From contig NZ_CP060696.1 of assembly GCF_014467055.1 (NCBI RefSeq), positions 2,728,001 through 2,792,000 on the forward strand: a stretch of DNA of 64,000 nucleotides, read 5' to 3'. How positions within the stretch are numbered: the stretch's first letter is position 1; the number at the start of each line of letters is the position of its first letter. The notes below the pieces were generated by a model. It saw only the letters and a program-made list of their open reading frames with translations. It had not been told where the DNA came from and did not search any database. This document shows positions 26,456-35,499 of this stretch, in pieces. Both the position numbers and the translations under genes were made by a program. Origin of the DNA: Caproicibacterium amylolyticum (GTDB lineage: Bacteria; Bacillota; Clostridia; Oscillospirales; Acutalibacteraceae).

Positions 26456-28159
26456 ATGAGTGAAATCATCAGCGCCCTGCAGAACGGTTCGCAGGTCAAG
26501 GTAGTCTATTCCTACACCCAAAATATCTCCGCGAACACATCGGCGGTCACCGCTTCCCTGTATGTTCACCGCGACAGCTACGGACCGTCGTATGCCGATT
26601 CCTGTACAGCGTATATCAACATCAACGGCGCTCGGGCTATGACATACACGGCGGGCTTCACGATCGGGTCGAGCTGGGTGCAGATCGGCAGCACGGCGAC
26701 CGCGACTGTAGCGCACAATGCCGACGGTACAAAAATCGTCAACATCACAGGATACTTCAATTCCAGCGTCACCTCAAAACTGGAAAATCTCAGTGTTTCC
26801 CAGAACATCACACTGGCAACGATTCCAAGGGCGAGCCAAATCACGGCGTCATCCGGTTCTTTCAACATCGGCAGTTCCATTACAATCTACACGAACCGGA
26901 AGAGTATTTCCTTTACGCATGCACTGAATTTGTATTTCGGCGGCTATGCTACAACAATTACCTACGATATTACCGACAGCTATGTTTGGAACACCTCCGG
27001 GTGGGCCTCGGCCATGTACCAGCAGATTCCGAACACAAATACCGGAACCGGCACGCTGCGGCTCATCACCTACGACGCGGGCGGCAGCGTGGTCGGATAC
27101 ACGGAACTGGGAATTACGGCCCATGTGGTTAACAGCAATCCATCATTCGCCAATTTCTCCTATGCCGATGTGGATTCCAATACCGTCGCGCTGACAGGCG
27201 ATTCTTCGCAGATCGTCCAGACAAAGTCGAATCTCCGGGTGACCGTGACCGGCGCGGCGGCACAGAATTACGCGACGGTTTCTTCCTACCGGGTGCAGTA
27301 CGGCTCAAAAACAGTGACGAGCAATTCCAGCGTGATCAGCTTCGGAACCGTGTCCGCGAGCGACAGCCTGATCGTGACCGTCGTGGACAGCCGGGGCAAC
27401 ACAGCTCAGCAGAGCACGGCAATTTCCACGATTGCCTATTCCCCGCCGGTGATTTCTTCCGTTTCACTCTCGCGCGTGAACAACATCGAAGCCGGAACGG
27501 TGCTGGAATGCGCCGGAACATACGCGGCCTACATGGTAATGAAAAGCCAGTATTTTCTGAAATACCGGTACAAGACAACTTCTTCCAGCACATGGAGCGA
27601 TTATGTCCCCGTCACGCCGACCGTGAGCGGCGGTGATTTCTCGTTCAACGCCAGCATCGGGAACTTCGATATCGACTCGTCGTTCAACTTTGAGATCGCG
27701 GCGTCCGACTATTATGTCTCAACCGTACAGTCTGCCCTGCTGCCCACGGCAAAGCCGGTCTTTTCCATCCGCGACGGACAGATCGGCGTCAACAAAATCC
27801 CGGAGAACGGGGCGCTGGACGTCAGCGGCGACGTTTATATCTCCGGTTCCAAGGCTTACAGCGACGGCTATCATCCCGGCGCCGATACCGTGGGCGGGCT
27901 GCACATTCTGCGCGGCGCGGCCTCCGGGACCACTGCCACACAGACGGTCTACGGTTCCATCTACTATTCGGCGGATATCAACATCAGCTTCGGAACGACT
28001 TTGCCGGTGGTTCCGTATGTCCTGACGTCGTTCAACACGAACGGCTTCGGCTACTGCGTCATCAAAAGCACAAGTACGACCGGGTTCACAGTCAAAATCA
28101 CCAATGAGGTCACATCCTCGGGTGTAAACTGGGGAATCCACTGGCTCGCGGTGTATTGA
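26456..28159 (+). CDS. DUF859-like siphophage minor structural protein
   Basis: A 567-residue protein rich in Ser, Thr, Asn and Tyr with repeated beta-strand patterns (SVTSKLENLSVSQNITLATIP; FGTVSASDSLIVTVVDSRG), as in siphophage DUF859 proteins. The N-terminus (SEIISALQNGSQVKVVYSYTQN) and the C-terminal VFSIRDGQIGVNKIPE segment are almost identical in prophage B (44685-46388, same length). It is probably a receptor-binding or baseplate protein. In B holin and amidase genes follow; here the HTH/zinc-finger gene follows directly. Confidence 0.8.
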   Translation: MSEIISALQNGSQVKVVYSYTQNISANTSAVTASLYVHRDSYGPSYADSCTAYININGARAMTYTAGFTIGSSWVQIGSTATATVAHNADGTKIVNITGYFNSSVTSKLENLSVSQNITLATIPRASQITASSGSFNIGSSITIYTNRKSISFTHALNLYFGGYATTITYDITDSYVWNTSGWASAMYQQIPNTNTGTGTLRLITYDAGGSVVGYTELGITAHVVNSNPSFANFSYADVDSNTVALTGDSSQIVQTKSNLRVTVTGAAAQNYATVSSYRVQYGSKTVTSNSSVISFGTVSASDSLIVTVVDSRGNTAQQSTAISTIAYSPPVISSVSLSRVNNIEAGTVLECAGTYAAYMVMKSQYFLKYRYKTTSSSTWSDYVPVTPTVSGGDFSFNASIGNFDIDSSFNFEIAASDYYVSTVQSALLPTAKPVFSIRDGQIGVNKIPENGALDVSGDVYISGSKAYSDGYHPGADTVGGLHILRGAASGTTATQTVYGSIYYSADINISFGTTLPVVPYVLTSFNTNGFGYCVIKSTSTTGFTVKITNEVTSSGVNWGIHWLAVY

Positions 28160-28215
28160 TCATGGCGGACGGAACACTGTTGATTTTAGCGCTTTGCCGT
28201 AAGGGGGGCGGTCGC

Positions 28216-28665
28216 ATGACCGGTGAGCAGAAACAGGAAATAGTTCTATTGAGAGAGCAGGGGGCGAATCTCACCGAGATTGCCAAAAAGCTTGGCCTGC
28301 CCAAAAACACGGTGAAAACCTTCTGCTGGCGGCACCATGTCACACCCGCTGCTTCCACTGAGCAGCCGCGAATCCCTTTCGGTAACTTTTGCCTGAACTG
28401 TGGCAAAGCAATCCCACATGAGGCGAAAAAGAAGCCGAAGAAATTCTGCTGTGACAAATGCCGCGAGGCTTGGTGGAATCATAACCGGCGCGCTGTTCAC
28501 CAAGAAGCTTTATGCCGTTCGGTCTGCGCCCACTGCGGAAAGGAATTTGAAAAATTCGCAGATTCTAAACAGCGCTACTGCTGCCACGCCTGTTACATAT
28601 CCGCTCGTTTCGGGGAGGCAAAGCATTATGGAAATGAACCGCGAGCAGTTTCAAAAAGAACTTGA
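28216..28665 (+). CDS. HTH plus zinc-finger protein preceding recombinases
   Basis: A 149-residue protein with an N-terminal sigma-70-like HTH (EQKQEIVLLREQGANLTEIAKKLG then PKNTVKTFC) and two Cys-rich zinc modules: FCLNCGKAI...KFCCDKCREAWW near residue 57 and CAHCGKEFEKF...RYCCHACYISARFG near residue 100. The start at 28216 follows AAGGGGGGC. The same protein stands before the recombinase operon of prophage B (42884-43300). Conserved linkage suggests that it controls or assists the recombinases. Confidence 0.75.
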   Translation: MTGEQKQEIVLLREQGANLTEIAKKLGLPKNTVKTFCWRHHVTPAASTEQPRIPFGNFCLNCGKAIPHEAKKKPKKFCCDKCREAWWNHNRRAVHQEALCRSVCAHCGKEFEKFADSKQRYCCHACYISARFGEAKHYGNEPRAVSKRT

Positions 28666-28813
28666 TTACGGCACCGCTATGGCACTGGTGCGTGAAATGC
28701 TGGAGGAGGGTGTCATCAGTCGCGAGGAGTTCACCCGCATTGATACGATGTACCTTGACCGTTACTGTCCGGTGTTCCGCCGGATAGAACTCCCCGAAGC
28801 ACGTCAGGAATGA
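28628..28813 (+). CDS. SHOCT-like small protein
   Basis: A 61-residue protein overlapping the 3' end of the HTH/zinc-finger gene. It is predicted to be two short helices: KELDYGTAMALVREMLEEG followed by VISREEFTRIDTMYLDRYCP. The pattern (leading helix, then (I/V)(T/S)xEEF) is that of SHOCT-like domains often found before serine recombinase genes in Firmicutes elements. There is no intact counterpart between the same two genes in prophage B. Confidence 0.6.
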   Translation: MEMNREQFQKELDYGTAMALVREMLEEGVISREEFTRIDTMYLDRYCPVFRRIELPEARQE

Positions 28814-28885
28814 TATGGAATAGGCCGTCATCGCTTGACTTGCCTTGCTTTCAGAGCGTTAATGGTAACGAAGAAGGTGAATTTA

Positions 28886-30154
28886 ATGCAGGTAAGACAA
28901 ATCTATACTCCCGCGCCGGAGCCGGTAAAAAAGCGTGTCTGCGCTTACGCGAGGGTTTCCTCCGGCAGCGACGAACAGCTTCACAGCCTGTCAGCGCAGA
29001 TCAGCTATTACAGTGAAATGATCGGCAAAAATCCTGATTGGGAATATGCCGGAGTTTTTTCCGACGAGGCATTTACGGGGACAAAAGAGTCACGTCCCGG
29101 CTTTCAGAAAATGCTGAGCCGGTGCCGCACCGGAGAAATCCAGATGATCATCACAAAGTCCATTTCGAGGTTTGCCAGAAACACCGTCACCGTACTGCAA
29201 TCGGTGCGGGAACTGAAAGCCATCGGAGTGGACGTCTTTTTCGAGGAACAGAATATCCATTCGCTTTCCGGCGAGGGCGAATTCATGCTGAGCGTCCTAT
29301 CCTCATTCGCGCAGGAGGAGAGCCGTTCCTGCTCTGAAAACTGCAAGTGGCGGATTCGCAAGGACTTTCAGGAGGGCCGCCCCAACACGGGAAGGCTGCT
29401 CGGTTACCGCCTTTCCGGCGGAGTATTGACCGTTGTACCGGAGGAGGCCGAAACGGTCAGGGAAATTTACAGAGATTATCTAAGCGGCATGGGTATGCTC
29501 GCAATCGTGAAAAAATTCCGTGCGCGCGGCGTGTTCATAAGCAAGGGCGGGGTTTCCGGTATTCTCCGAAACGAAAAATATATAGGCTCTATGCTTTTAC
29601 AGAAAACCTTTGTACGAGACCACCTCACAAAGAAAAAAATGAAGAACACAGGGCAGCTTCCGCAGTTTTTTGTGGAGGATAGCCACGAGGCAATTATTGA
29701 CAGGGATACATGGGACGCCGTGCAGGATAAAATAGACCGCCGTGCTAATTCTCATCCCCCAAGGAAAGCACCTGACAGTTATCCATTTACCGGGCTGATT
29801 CGATGCGGAAAATGCGGCGCGCCCTACCGGCGCAAGCACGCCAATGCAGGAAAACCCTATGAGAAAATCGTGTGGATATGCGCTACCTTTAATACGCTGG
29901 GAAAGGCCGAATGCGACAGCCAGCAGATCCCGGAGTCTGTTTTGGAAACACTGGCAGAGGAAGTAGGCGGTATCTCACAAATATCCGAAGTTATGGTGCC
30001 GGAAGCGAACCGGCTGATCTTCCGCATGAAGAACGGTTCGGAAATTGAGCGCGAATGGCAAAACCCGTCGCGCCGTGAGAGTTGGACGCCTGAAATGCGC
30101 GAAGCCGCCCGGCAAAGAGCCCTTCAGCAGCGGGGAAAGGAGAAAAACTGGTGA
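28886..30154 (+). CDS. Large serine recombinase A1
   Basis: A 422-residue serine recombinase starting at 28886 (QVRQIYTPAPEP). The catalytic domain has YARVSSGSDEQ with the nucleophilic Ser, the KSISRFARNT arginine motif and QEESRSCSENCKWR. A recombinase domain follows, then a zinc ribbon CGKCG...C...C and a short C-terminal tail without the long coiled coil. It is closest to recombinase B1 (41444-42742). Its stop overlaps the GTG of recombinase A2 (GTGA), so both are made together. Confidence 0.9.
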   Translation: MQVRQIYTPAPEPVKKRVCAYARVSSGSDEQLHSLSAQISYYSEMIGKNPDWEYAGVFSDEAFTGTKESRPGFQKMLSRCRTGEIQMIITKSISRFARNTVTVLQSVRELKAIGVDVFFEEQNIHSLSGEGEFMLSVLSSFAQEESRSCSENCKWRIRKDFQEGRPNTGRLLGYRLSGGVLTVVPEEAETVREIYRDYLSGMGMLAIVKKFRARGVFISKGGVSGILRNEKYIGSMLLQKTFVRDHLTKKKMKNTGQLPQFFVEDSHEAIIDRDTWDAVQDKIDRRANSHPPRKAPDSYPFTGLIRCGKCGAPYRRKHANAGKPYEKIVWICATFNTLGKAECDSQQIPESVLETLAEEVGGISQISEVMVPEANRLIFRMKNGSEIEREWQNPSRRESWTPEMREAARQRALQQRGKEKNW

Positions 30155-31761
30155 GCAAAAAACAGATAACGGTCATTCCCGCGACTATCGGTCTTCACCA
30201 AAAATCCGCTTTCGGTGACCCCACCGCGAAACGGCGCGTGGCGGCCTACGCGCGGGTATCCACCGACAGCGAGGAACAGCAAACCAGCTATGAGGCACAG
30301 GTGGATTATTACACAAAATACATCAAAGAGCGCGATGATTGGGAGTTCATCAAGGTCTATACAGATGAGGGAATTTCAGCGGTAAACACCAAACGCCGCG
30401 AGGGATTTAAGCAGATGGTCGCGGACGCTCTGGCGGGGAAAATTGATCTGATTGTTACTAAATCGGTCAGCCGCTTCGCACGGAATACCGTAGACTCCCT
30501 GAACACCATACGCCAGCTGAAAGAAAAACATGTGGAGTGCTATTTTGAAAAGGAATCAATCTGGACGTTTGACGGCAAGGGCGAACTGCTTCTGACCATC
30601 ATGTCGTCGCTGGCGCAGGAGGAATCAAGGTCAATCAGCGAAAACGTGACATGGGGGCAAAGAAAACGCTTTTCCGACGGAAAGGTCACGATGCCTTACG
30701 GGCGGTTTCTCGGTTATATCAAAGGCGCGGACGGCAAACCGAAGATTGTGGAAGAAGAAGCCCGGATTGTCCGTGAGATATTTCAAATGTTTTTAAACAA
30801 TATCTCCATTCGCGAGATATGCAGAGAATTAACGCAGCGCGGTGTTCCCACCCCCGGCGGAAAACAGAACTGGGCGGTCAGCACTGTGCGCAGCATTCTG
30901 TCCAATGAGCGTTACAAGGGCGATGCGCTTCTGCAAAAGCGTTTTACAGTGGACTTTCTCTCCAAAAAAATGAAGCGTAACGAGGGCGAGGTTCCTCAAT
31001 ATTATGTAGAAAATTCGCATCCGGCGATTGTTTCGCCTGAGATGTTTGATTTGGTACAGGCAGAGCTTGAAAAAGTCATCACCGCCGGATATAAGCGAAG
31101 CAGTGTCAGCTGCTTTTCCGGCAAGATTTTCTGTGCGTACTGCGGCGAAGTCTATTCCCGCAAAACGTGGACTACGACAAAAAACCGCCAGCCTGTGAAA
31201 CGTCAGGTCTGGCAGTGCAACGCGAAATATCCGGAGCGCGGAGAAGTGTGTCCTTCCATCCATGTTACGGAAGAAGAGATTAAAGAAGCGTTTCTGCTGG
31301 CGCTCAATCAGATTATTAGCGACCGCAAACGGTACATAGCAAACCTCGAACCTATATTGGAGCTTCTTGCCGACACCGGCGAACTGGATACAGAAGAATG
31401 CGTTTTAAAGGAGCGCGCAGACGGAATCCACGCCCAGATGGAGGCGCTGGTGAACGAAAGCGCCCGGAAGGCACAAAATCAGAATGAACTGCGCGAACGC
31501 TATGCGGAACTTAACAGCCGCTACGAATCGGTCAAAGGGCGGCTCGCTGAGGTTGCCGACGAGAAGCAAGCTAAACGAGTTCGGCGGGAAAATATCCTGC
31601 GTTTTATGGATACGGTCAGGGAACGCGAAAGCCTGCTGACTGCCTTTGACGAGCCGCTCTGGCGGGCATCGGTCGAGCGCATGACCGTCCGAACAAAGAA
31701 GGATATTGTGGTGCGCTTCCGCGACGGGCAGGAGGTGAATGTTGACATTACAGAGCGGTAA
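30151..31761 (+). CDS. Large serine recombinase A2
   Basis: A 536-residue large serine recombinase. It has YARVSTDSEEQQTSYEAQ with the catalytic Ser, KSVSRFARNTVDSL, and GRFLGYIKG. A zinc ribbon follows (FCAYCGEVYSRK...WQCNAKYPERGEVC), then a C-terminal coiled coil (about residues 400-490, MEALVNESARKAQNQNELRE) that controls synapsis in phage integrases. It pairs with recombinase B2 (39819-41447). In prophage B two more recombinase genes follow; here the operon ends and an AT-rich unrelated gene begins. Confidence 0.9.
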   Translation: MSKKQITVIPATIGLHQKSAFGDPTAKRRVAAYARVSTDSEEQQTSYEAQVDYYTKYIKERDDWEFIKVYTDEGISAVNTKRREGFKQMVADALAGKIDLIVTKSVSRFARNTVDSLNTIRQLKEKHVECYFEKESIWTFDGKGELLLTIMSSLAQEESRSISENVTWGQRKRFSDGKVTMPYGRFLGYIKGADGKPKIVEEEARIVREIFQMFLNNISIREICRELTQRGVPTPGGKQNWAVSTVRSILSNERYKGDALLQKRFTVDFLSKKMKRNEGEVPQYYVENSHPAIVSPEMFDLVQAELEKVITAGYKRSSVSCFSGKIFCAYCGEVYSRKTWTTTKNRQPVKRQVWQCNAKYPERGEVCPSIHVTEEEIKEAFLLALNQIISDRKRYIANLEPILELLADTGELDTEECVLKERADGIHAQMEALVNESARKAQNQNELRERYAELNSRYESVKGRLAEVADEKQAKRVRRENILRFMDTVRERESLLTAFDEPLWRASVERMTVRTKKDIVVRFRDGQEVNVDITER

Positions 31762-31848
31762 ATGTAGTATATAAATAAAGAAAAAGTTATGCTGTCGAAC
31801 CAATATTTTGTTTCATTTCAAAAGTCATAATAGGAGCAGGTGACATAC

Positions 31849-32826
31849 ATGGATAGTTTTATTAGCATGTGCAGTAAATTAGTGAATCGATTAATAATGA
31901 AATCACGTAATTTCTGTAATATTTCTTGTGTGCCTGATGGACTTATGGACATATTAAAAATTTATTCTGCAACAGGGGTAATTGAAGATGATTCAAAATA
32001 TAGTTCAAAATTAAGTTATGATTATGATTATTTTGCTTTTGCAAAAAGCACAAAGACATTATTGGCAATTCATCAATTGCTACTATGTAAGGATTATAAT
32101 TTTTCAGAGGATTGCTTTGCGCTCATTCGCTCGATATTTGAAAATCATATTCTTAGCCGGTATGTAAGAGAAAACATTGACGACAATGAAAAGCAAAAGG
32201 AAGTAGTAGACAATTTCGTACTTGCACCATTAGGTGTTTCATTTGATTATTATGAGTCTCACGGGAGATCTGGCATATTTACTAAAAACAATGAAAAAGT
32301 TGGGGACATTAAAAATCCAAGAAGTATTATCATGGGCAAAGAGAAAGATTATTATGATCAGCTATATCCCTTCTTATGCCAATATACACATTGTAGCTAC
32401 GGCGCAATATCCTGCTATTTCAGTCCAAGTGGATTCACTTATACTGGCCATAAATTCTTATTACTTACGTATCTTTTAACAATTTTTGTATTTACCAAGA
32501 TGTATGAGGGCGTAATCACAGTAAACGGCGAGGATTTAGTAGATAATAAAACGATGAAATCATATTATGACTTAGCTTATGATTCTTTAGAACTACAGAT
32601 TAAGGTAATGGATATTTTGATAGAGTATTATAGGGACAAGCCACAGGAACAAATAGAATATATTATTGAAAAATATATAGGTGAAGGGAAAATAGATAAC
32701 TCTAATTTTAAAATATCCCGAATGTTAACAAAAATGAAAGATTCTTTATTTGATAATGAAATTGGAAGCTTAGATAAAAGCACATTTACAAATGGGTGCT
32801 TTGTTAGAAAGTATCAGGAGTGGTGA
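31849..32826 (+). CDS. AT-rich protein of unknown function, DUF5677-like
   Basis: A 325-residue protein, mostly helical, with CFALIRSIFENHILSRYVREN in the middle, resembling the helical core of DUF5677-type proteins, plus YTHCSYGAISCYFS and a hydrophobic segment FLLLTYLLTIFVFTKMYEG. The start at 31849 has AGGAGC upstream; GTG at 31840 is possible. Base composition is much more AT-rich than recombinase A2, so it was acquired separately. It occupies the place where prophage B has its third and fourth recombinases. A role in defence is conceivable but unproven. Confidence 0.5.
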   Translation: MDSFISMCSKLVNRLIMKSRNFCNISCVPDGLMDILKIYSATGVIEDDSKYSSKLSYDYDYFAFAKSTKTLLAIHQLLLCKDYNFSEDCFALIRSIFENHILSRYVRENIDDNEKQKEVVDNFVLAPLGVSFDYYESHGRSGIFTKNNEKVGDIKNPRSIIMGKEKDYYDQLYPFLCQYTHCSYGAISCYFSPSGFTYTGHKFLLLTYLLTIFVFTKMYEGVITVNGEDLVDNKTMKSYYDLAYDSLELQIKVMDILIEYYRDKPQEQIEYIIEKYIGEGKIDNSNFKISRMLTKMKDSLFDNEIGSLDKSTFTNGCFVRKYQEW

Positions 32827-32869
32827 CTCCGATTCCTGTTGAATTAATAATTTAGCGGGCTGTACAACC

Positions 32870-32922
32870 CCGGTTACACTAAAACATTATGCACAAGCCG
32901 TTTCGTGTTTTAGTGTAACCGG
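32870..32922. repeat. 17-bp perfect inverted repeat at prophage A end
   Basis: CCGGTTACACTAAAACA (32870-32886) and its exact complement (32906-32922) flank a 19-base loop. Inside it CATTATGCACAAGC (32885-32898) pairs again with 32999-33012. The segment 32827-33394 contains no intact gene, only these repeats, a terminator and a recombinase remnant. Confidence 0.75.
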
Positions 32923-33020
32923 TCTTATTTTGTCCCAATGCAAACCTCGAAAACGGCTTGTACACTGGGCAAAAACGCCTTGTCCACCTGAAACCACAGC
33001 TTGTGCATAATGTAAATGAA

Positions 33021-33060
33021 AAACCCCGGAAAGCCGATAAACAAAGGCTTTCCGGGGTTT
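33021..33060. terminator. Strong bidirectional terminator
   Basis: Perfect 15-base stem AAACCCCGGAAAGCC / GGCTTTCCGGGGTTT with a 10-base loop; A-rich on the left and T-rich on the right, so it works for both strands. It separates the prophage A cargo end from the DJ-1/WYL segment. Confidence 0.85.
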
Positions 33061-33269
33061 GCGTCAACAGAGTATTACTATTGACGTCTTGATTTGTATG
33101 GAGAGTTAGTTACTGATACAATTTAATTATTCTTCCACGATGCACTCTTGGGGGTGTGCATTTTGTTTTAGGGGTGTGCATTGAAAAAAGTGGCGGTAAA
33201 CGGGCTTATCTCAGCCTGTTTGCCGCCGCTTGTAAATGTTATAATTTCGATGAAGGACTCTGCGGTACT

Positions 33270-33341
33270 CCACCCAAACGTAATCCTCGTCCCGGATAAA
33301 AGGATTGCAGAAAGCAATCCGTCTGGTGTGACTTTTAAAAG
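33270..33341 (-). pseudogene. 3' remnant of a serine recombinase gene
   Basis: Minus-strand codons read LLKVTPDGLLSAILLSGTRITFGW, matching the extreme C-terminus of recombinase B4 (HIEVTPDGKLAVTFLAGTKIT). No catalytic domain is present. It is a short recombination scar pointing the opposite way to prophage A. Confidence 0.55.
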
Positions 33342-33394
33342 ATTGTTTGTTAGGCATCCCATATGGTCTATGTCCTGTTTATGACAAAGATGTA

Positions 33395-34033
33395 TTAGTT
33401 TTCATTCCCAGACGGTAATGTTTGCATGAGGGCAAAGAAATGTTTAGCCTCACCGGTACTGAAATATTCATACCAGACTTCCAGTGTGTCTGACTGAAAA
33501 ACACCTAAATGCTCAATAATTTGTTTCGCCCACAGTAAAGCTCCGGTGGAACTTGCAGTAATAAGGTTGTTATCCGCTACAGATGGCTTGTCTATATAAA
33601 AACCTTGCCCTTTATAACCAGGAGAAACCATTTCAAGAAATCCCAGCCCGTTACTGGTATGCGGCCGGTTGTCCAAAAGCCCGGCACTCGCCAGTGCAGC
33701 GGTCGCCCCACAGATTGCACACACCGTAGCGCCTGCAGAGAGAAATTCGCTGGCTTTTTCGATGATAGCGCCATGCCTTGGGTCGTTCCATGTATTCGCG
33801 CCCGGCAGGATCAACACGCTTGTTTCACTCACAGCCATATCATCAATTAAGCAATCGGGCACGATTGTCATCCCGCCCATTGAACGGATTGGCTCTTTAG
33901 AACAACTAACCGTTTTGAGCGATACACGCTGCGCGCCCTTTTTGAAAAATCGACCGGAATTCAGCTCCGCAGTTACATACCCCAACTCCCAGTCAGCTAA
34001 AGTATCAAGAACATAAACATAGATTGTAAACAT
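33395..34033 (-). CDS. DJ-1/PfpI family protein
   Basis: A 212-residue DJ-1/PfpI superfamily (glutamine amidotransferase-like) protein. The start at 34033 (FTIYVYVLDTLADWE) has GAGGAG 7 bases upstream; ATG further up is less likely. The nucleophile elbow is VCAICGATAALASAG, with Cys at about residue 115, and LILPGANTWNDP precedes it. The likely role is a stress-response hydrolase, glyoxalase or amidase-like enzyme; the substrate is unknown. It is divergent from the WYL regulator gene, so it is probably that regulator's target. Confidence 0.8.
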   Translation of the reverse strand: MFTIYVYVLDTLADWELGYVTAELNSGRFFKKGAQRVSLKTVSCSKEPIRSMGGMTIVPDCLIDDMAVSETSVLILPGANTWNDPRHGAIIEKASEFLSAGATVCAICGATAALASAGLLDNRPHTSNGLGFLEMVSPGYKGQGFYIDKPSVADNNLITASSTGALLWAKQIIEHLGVFQSDTLEVWYEYFSTGEAKHFFALMQTLPSGNEN

Positions 34034-34147
34034 AAATTTCTCCTCTTTCATTGCTTTATTGATTTGTTTGCTTTTTTATAGTACCATGTAATCGTTGACA
34101 ACAGTATGGCAACAATCAAAAAAGAAGTTTTGAAAGGCGGCTGTCAG

Positions 34148-35080
34148 ATGAAAGTAGACAGGCTTGTTAGCATTATTATGATACTCCTTGATAAAGAGCG
34201 GATTGGCGCACAGGAGTTAGCAGATATGTTTGAAGTTTCACCCCGCACAATCTACCGAGACATAGACACCATCAACATAGCGGGTATTCCTGTTTGCTCA
34301 ACATCGGGAGTGGGCGGCGGCTTTGAAATTATGCAGAAATACAAGATTGATAGAAAGGTTTTTTCGACTGCCGACCTTTCCGCTATCTTGATGGGGCTTT
34401 CCAGTCTTTCCAACATGATACGGGGTGATGAACTGGTAAACGCCCTTGCGAAAGTCAAGAGTTTTATCCCCGCCGACAGAGCGAAAGACATTGAATTAAA
34501 AGCAAATCAAATATGTATAGATTTAAGTCCGTGGATGGGTAACAGGAGCATACAACCATATTTAGAGATTATCAAAACAGCTTTGCAGGAAAGCAAGCTA
34601 CTTTCGTTTGAATATGTAGCCCACAACGGAAATAAGACCACACGAACAGTTGAACCGTATCAGCTTGTATTGAAAAGTAGTCATTGGTATTTGCAAGGGT
34701 ATTGCTATAAAAGAAATGATTTTCGTTTATTCAGACTATCCCGCATATCGAACTTGCAAATGGAAACGGAAACTTTCACACCACGGGATTTTCCAAAACC
34801 GCAGTTAGAATTTGATGATATATTGGCAACCATGCAAATAAAAATCAAAATTCGTATTCATAAATCTATCATGGATAGGGTACTTGATTATTGCCCCTAT
34901 GAAGATTTTTCACCAGACGGCGACGAGTATTACATTGTCAGTTTTCCGTTCATAGAAAATGAATACCACTATGATATTCTTTTCAGTTTTGGGGATAAAT
35001 GCGAGTGTTTAGAGCCGTTACATATCCGCACAGAAATGAAGCGTAGAATACATGATATAGCTACCATATACGAAAGCTAA
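34148..35080 (+). CDS. HTH-WYL transcriptional regulator (YafY/DeoR-like)
   Basis: A 310-residue regulator. The N-terminal HTH (residues 1-60) contains RIGAQELADMFEVSPRTIYRDI and the linker has GIPVCSTSGVGGGFEI. The WYL domain lies at about residues 140-230 with SSHWYLQGYCYKRNDFRLFRLSRI, and a WCX extension follows. It is transcribed away from the DJ-1/PfpI gene across a 114-base intergenic stretch. WYL regulators sense ligands, often nucleic acid, and control neighbouring genes. The start at 34148 is chosen because the sequence upstream (MATIKKEVLKGGCQ) does not match the family. Confidence 0.87.
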   Translation: MKVDRLVSIIMILLDKERIGAQELADMFEVSPRTIYRDIDTINIAGIPVCSTSGVGGGFEIMQKYKIDRKVFSTADLSAILMGLSSLSNMIRGDELVNALAKVKSFIPADRAKDIELKANQICIDLSPWMGNRSIQPYLEIIKTALQESKLLSFEYVAHNGNKTTRTVEPYQLVLKSSHWYLQGYCYKRNDFRLFRLSRISNLQMETETFTPRDFPKPQLEFDDILATMQIKIKIRIHKSIMDRVLDYCPYEDFSPDGDEYYIVSFPFIENEYHYDILFSFGDKCECLEPLHIRTEMKRRIHDIATIYES

Positions 35081-35175
35081 TACATGGAGTAAGACGAAAA
35101 AGGCAAAGAGTTGCTTTGTCCTTTTTATTTTGTTCCAACTATCAAGCCTATCAATGGACGGGTAGTATTTTTTTG

Positions 35176-35403
35176 CTTTACCGTCTGCGTGAGGAAAAGC
35201 AGAAGCTTCAGCTGGAAAGTGCCGGGCGGGATGAGCAGAAAAAACGCATCGCCGACATGGGCACCTTCCTTCGGGAACAGCCCACCACCCTGACGGAATA
35301 CGACGAGCCGCTTGTCCGGCGACTGATTGAAAAAGTCACCGTCTACGAGGGGAAATTCACGGTGGAATTTAAGTCCGGTGTGATGATGGATGTGGATGAA
35401 TAA
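35176..35403 (+). pseudogene. 3' remnant of a large serine recombinase gene
   Basis: Seventy-five codons encode only a recombinase C-terminus: YRLREEKQKLQLES coiled coil, FLREQPTTLTEYDEPLVRRL, then EKVTVYEGKFTVEFKSG. No ATG with ribosome site or catalytic domain is present. Together with the remnant at 33270-33341 it brackets the DJ-1/WYL pair, which suggests past integration and deletion. Confidence 0.75.
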
Positions 35404-35417
35404 GGGCAAAAACAAGC

Positions 35418-35451
35418 AAGGCACTCTACGAAATTTGACGTAGGGTGCCTT
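35418..35451. terminator. Terminator after the recombinase remnant
   Basis: Stem AAGGCACTCTACG / CGTAGGGTGCCTT (one G-T pair) with loop AAATTTGA, followed by TCTCCCTTTATTT. Confidence 0.7.
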
Positions 35452-35499
35452 CTCCCTTTATTTAAACTAAAATCATAAATCTTTTAGGAGGTACGTACT

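Noticed and set aside
33181..33384. 67-codon plus-strand ORF
   Set aside because: The opposite strand carries the recombinase remnant and the ORF has no ribosome site.
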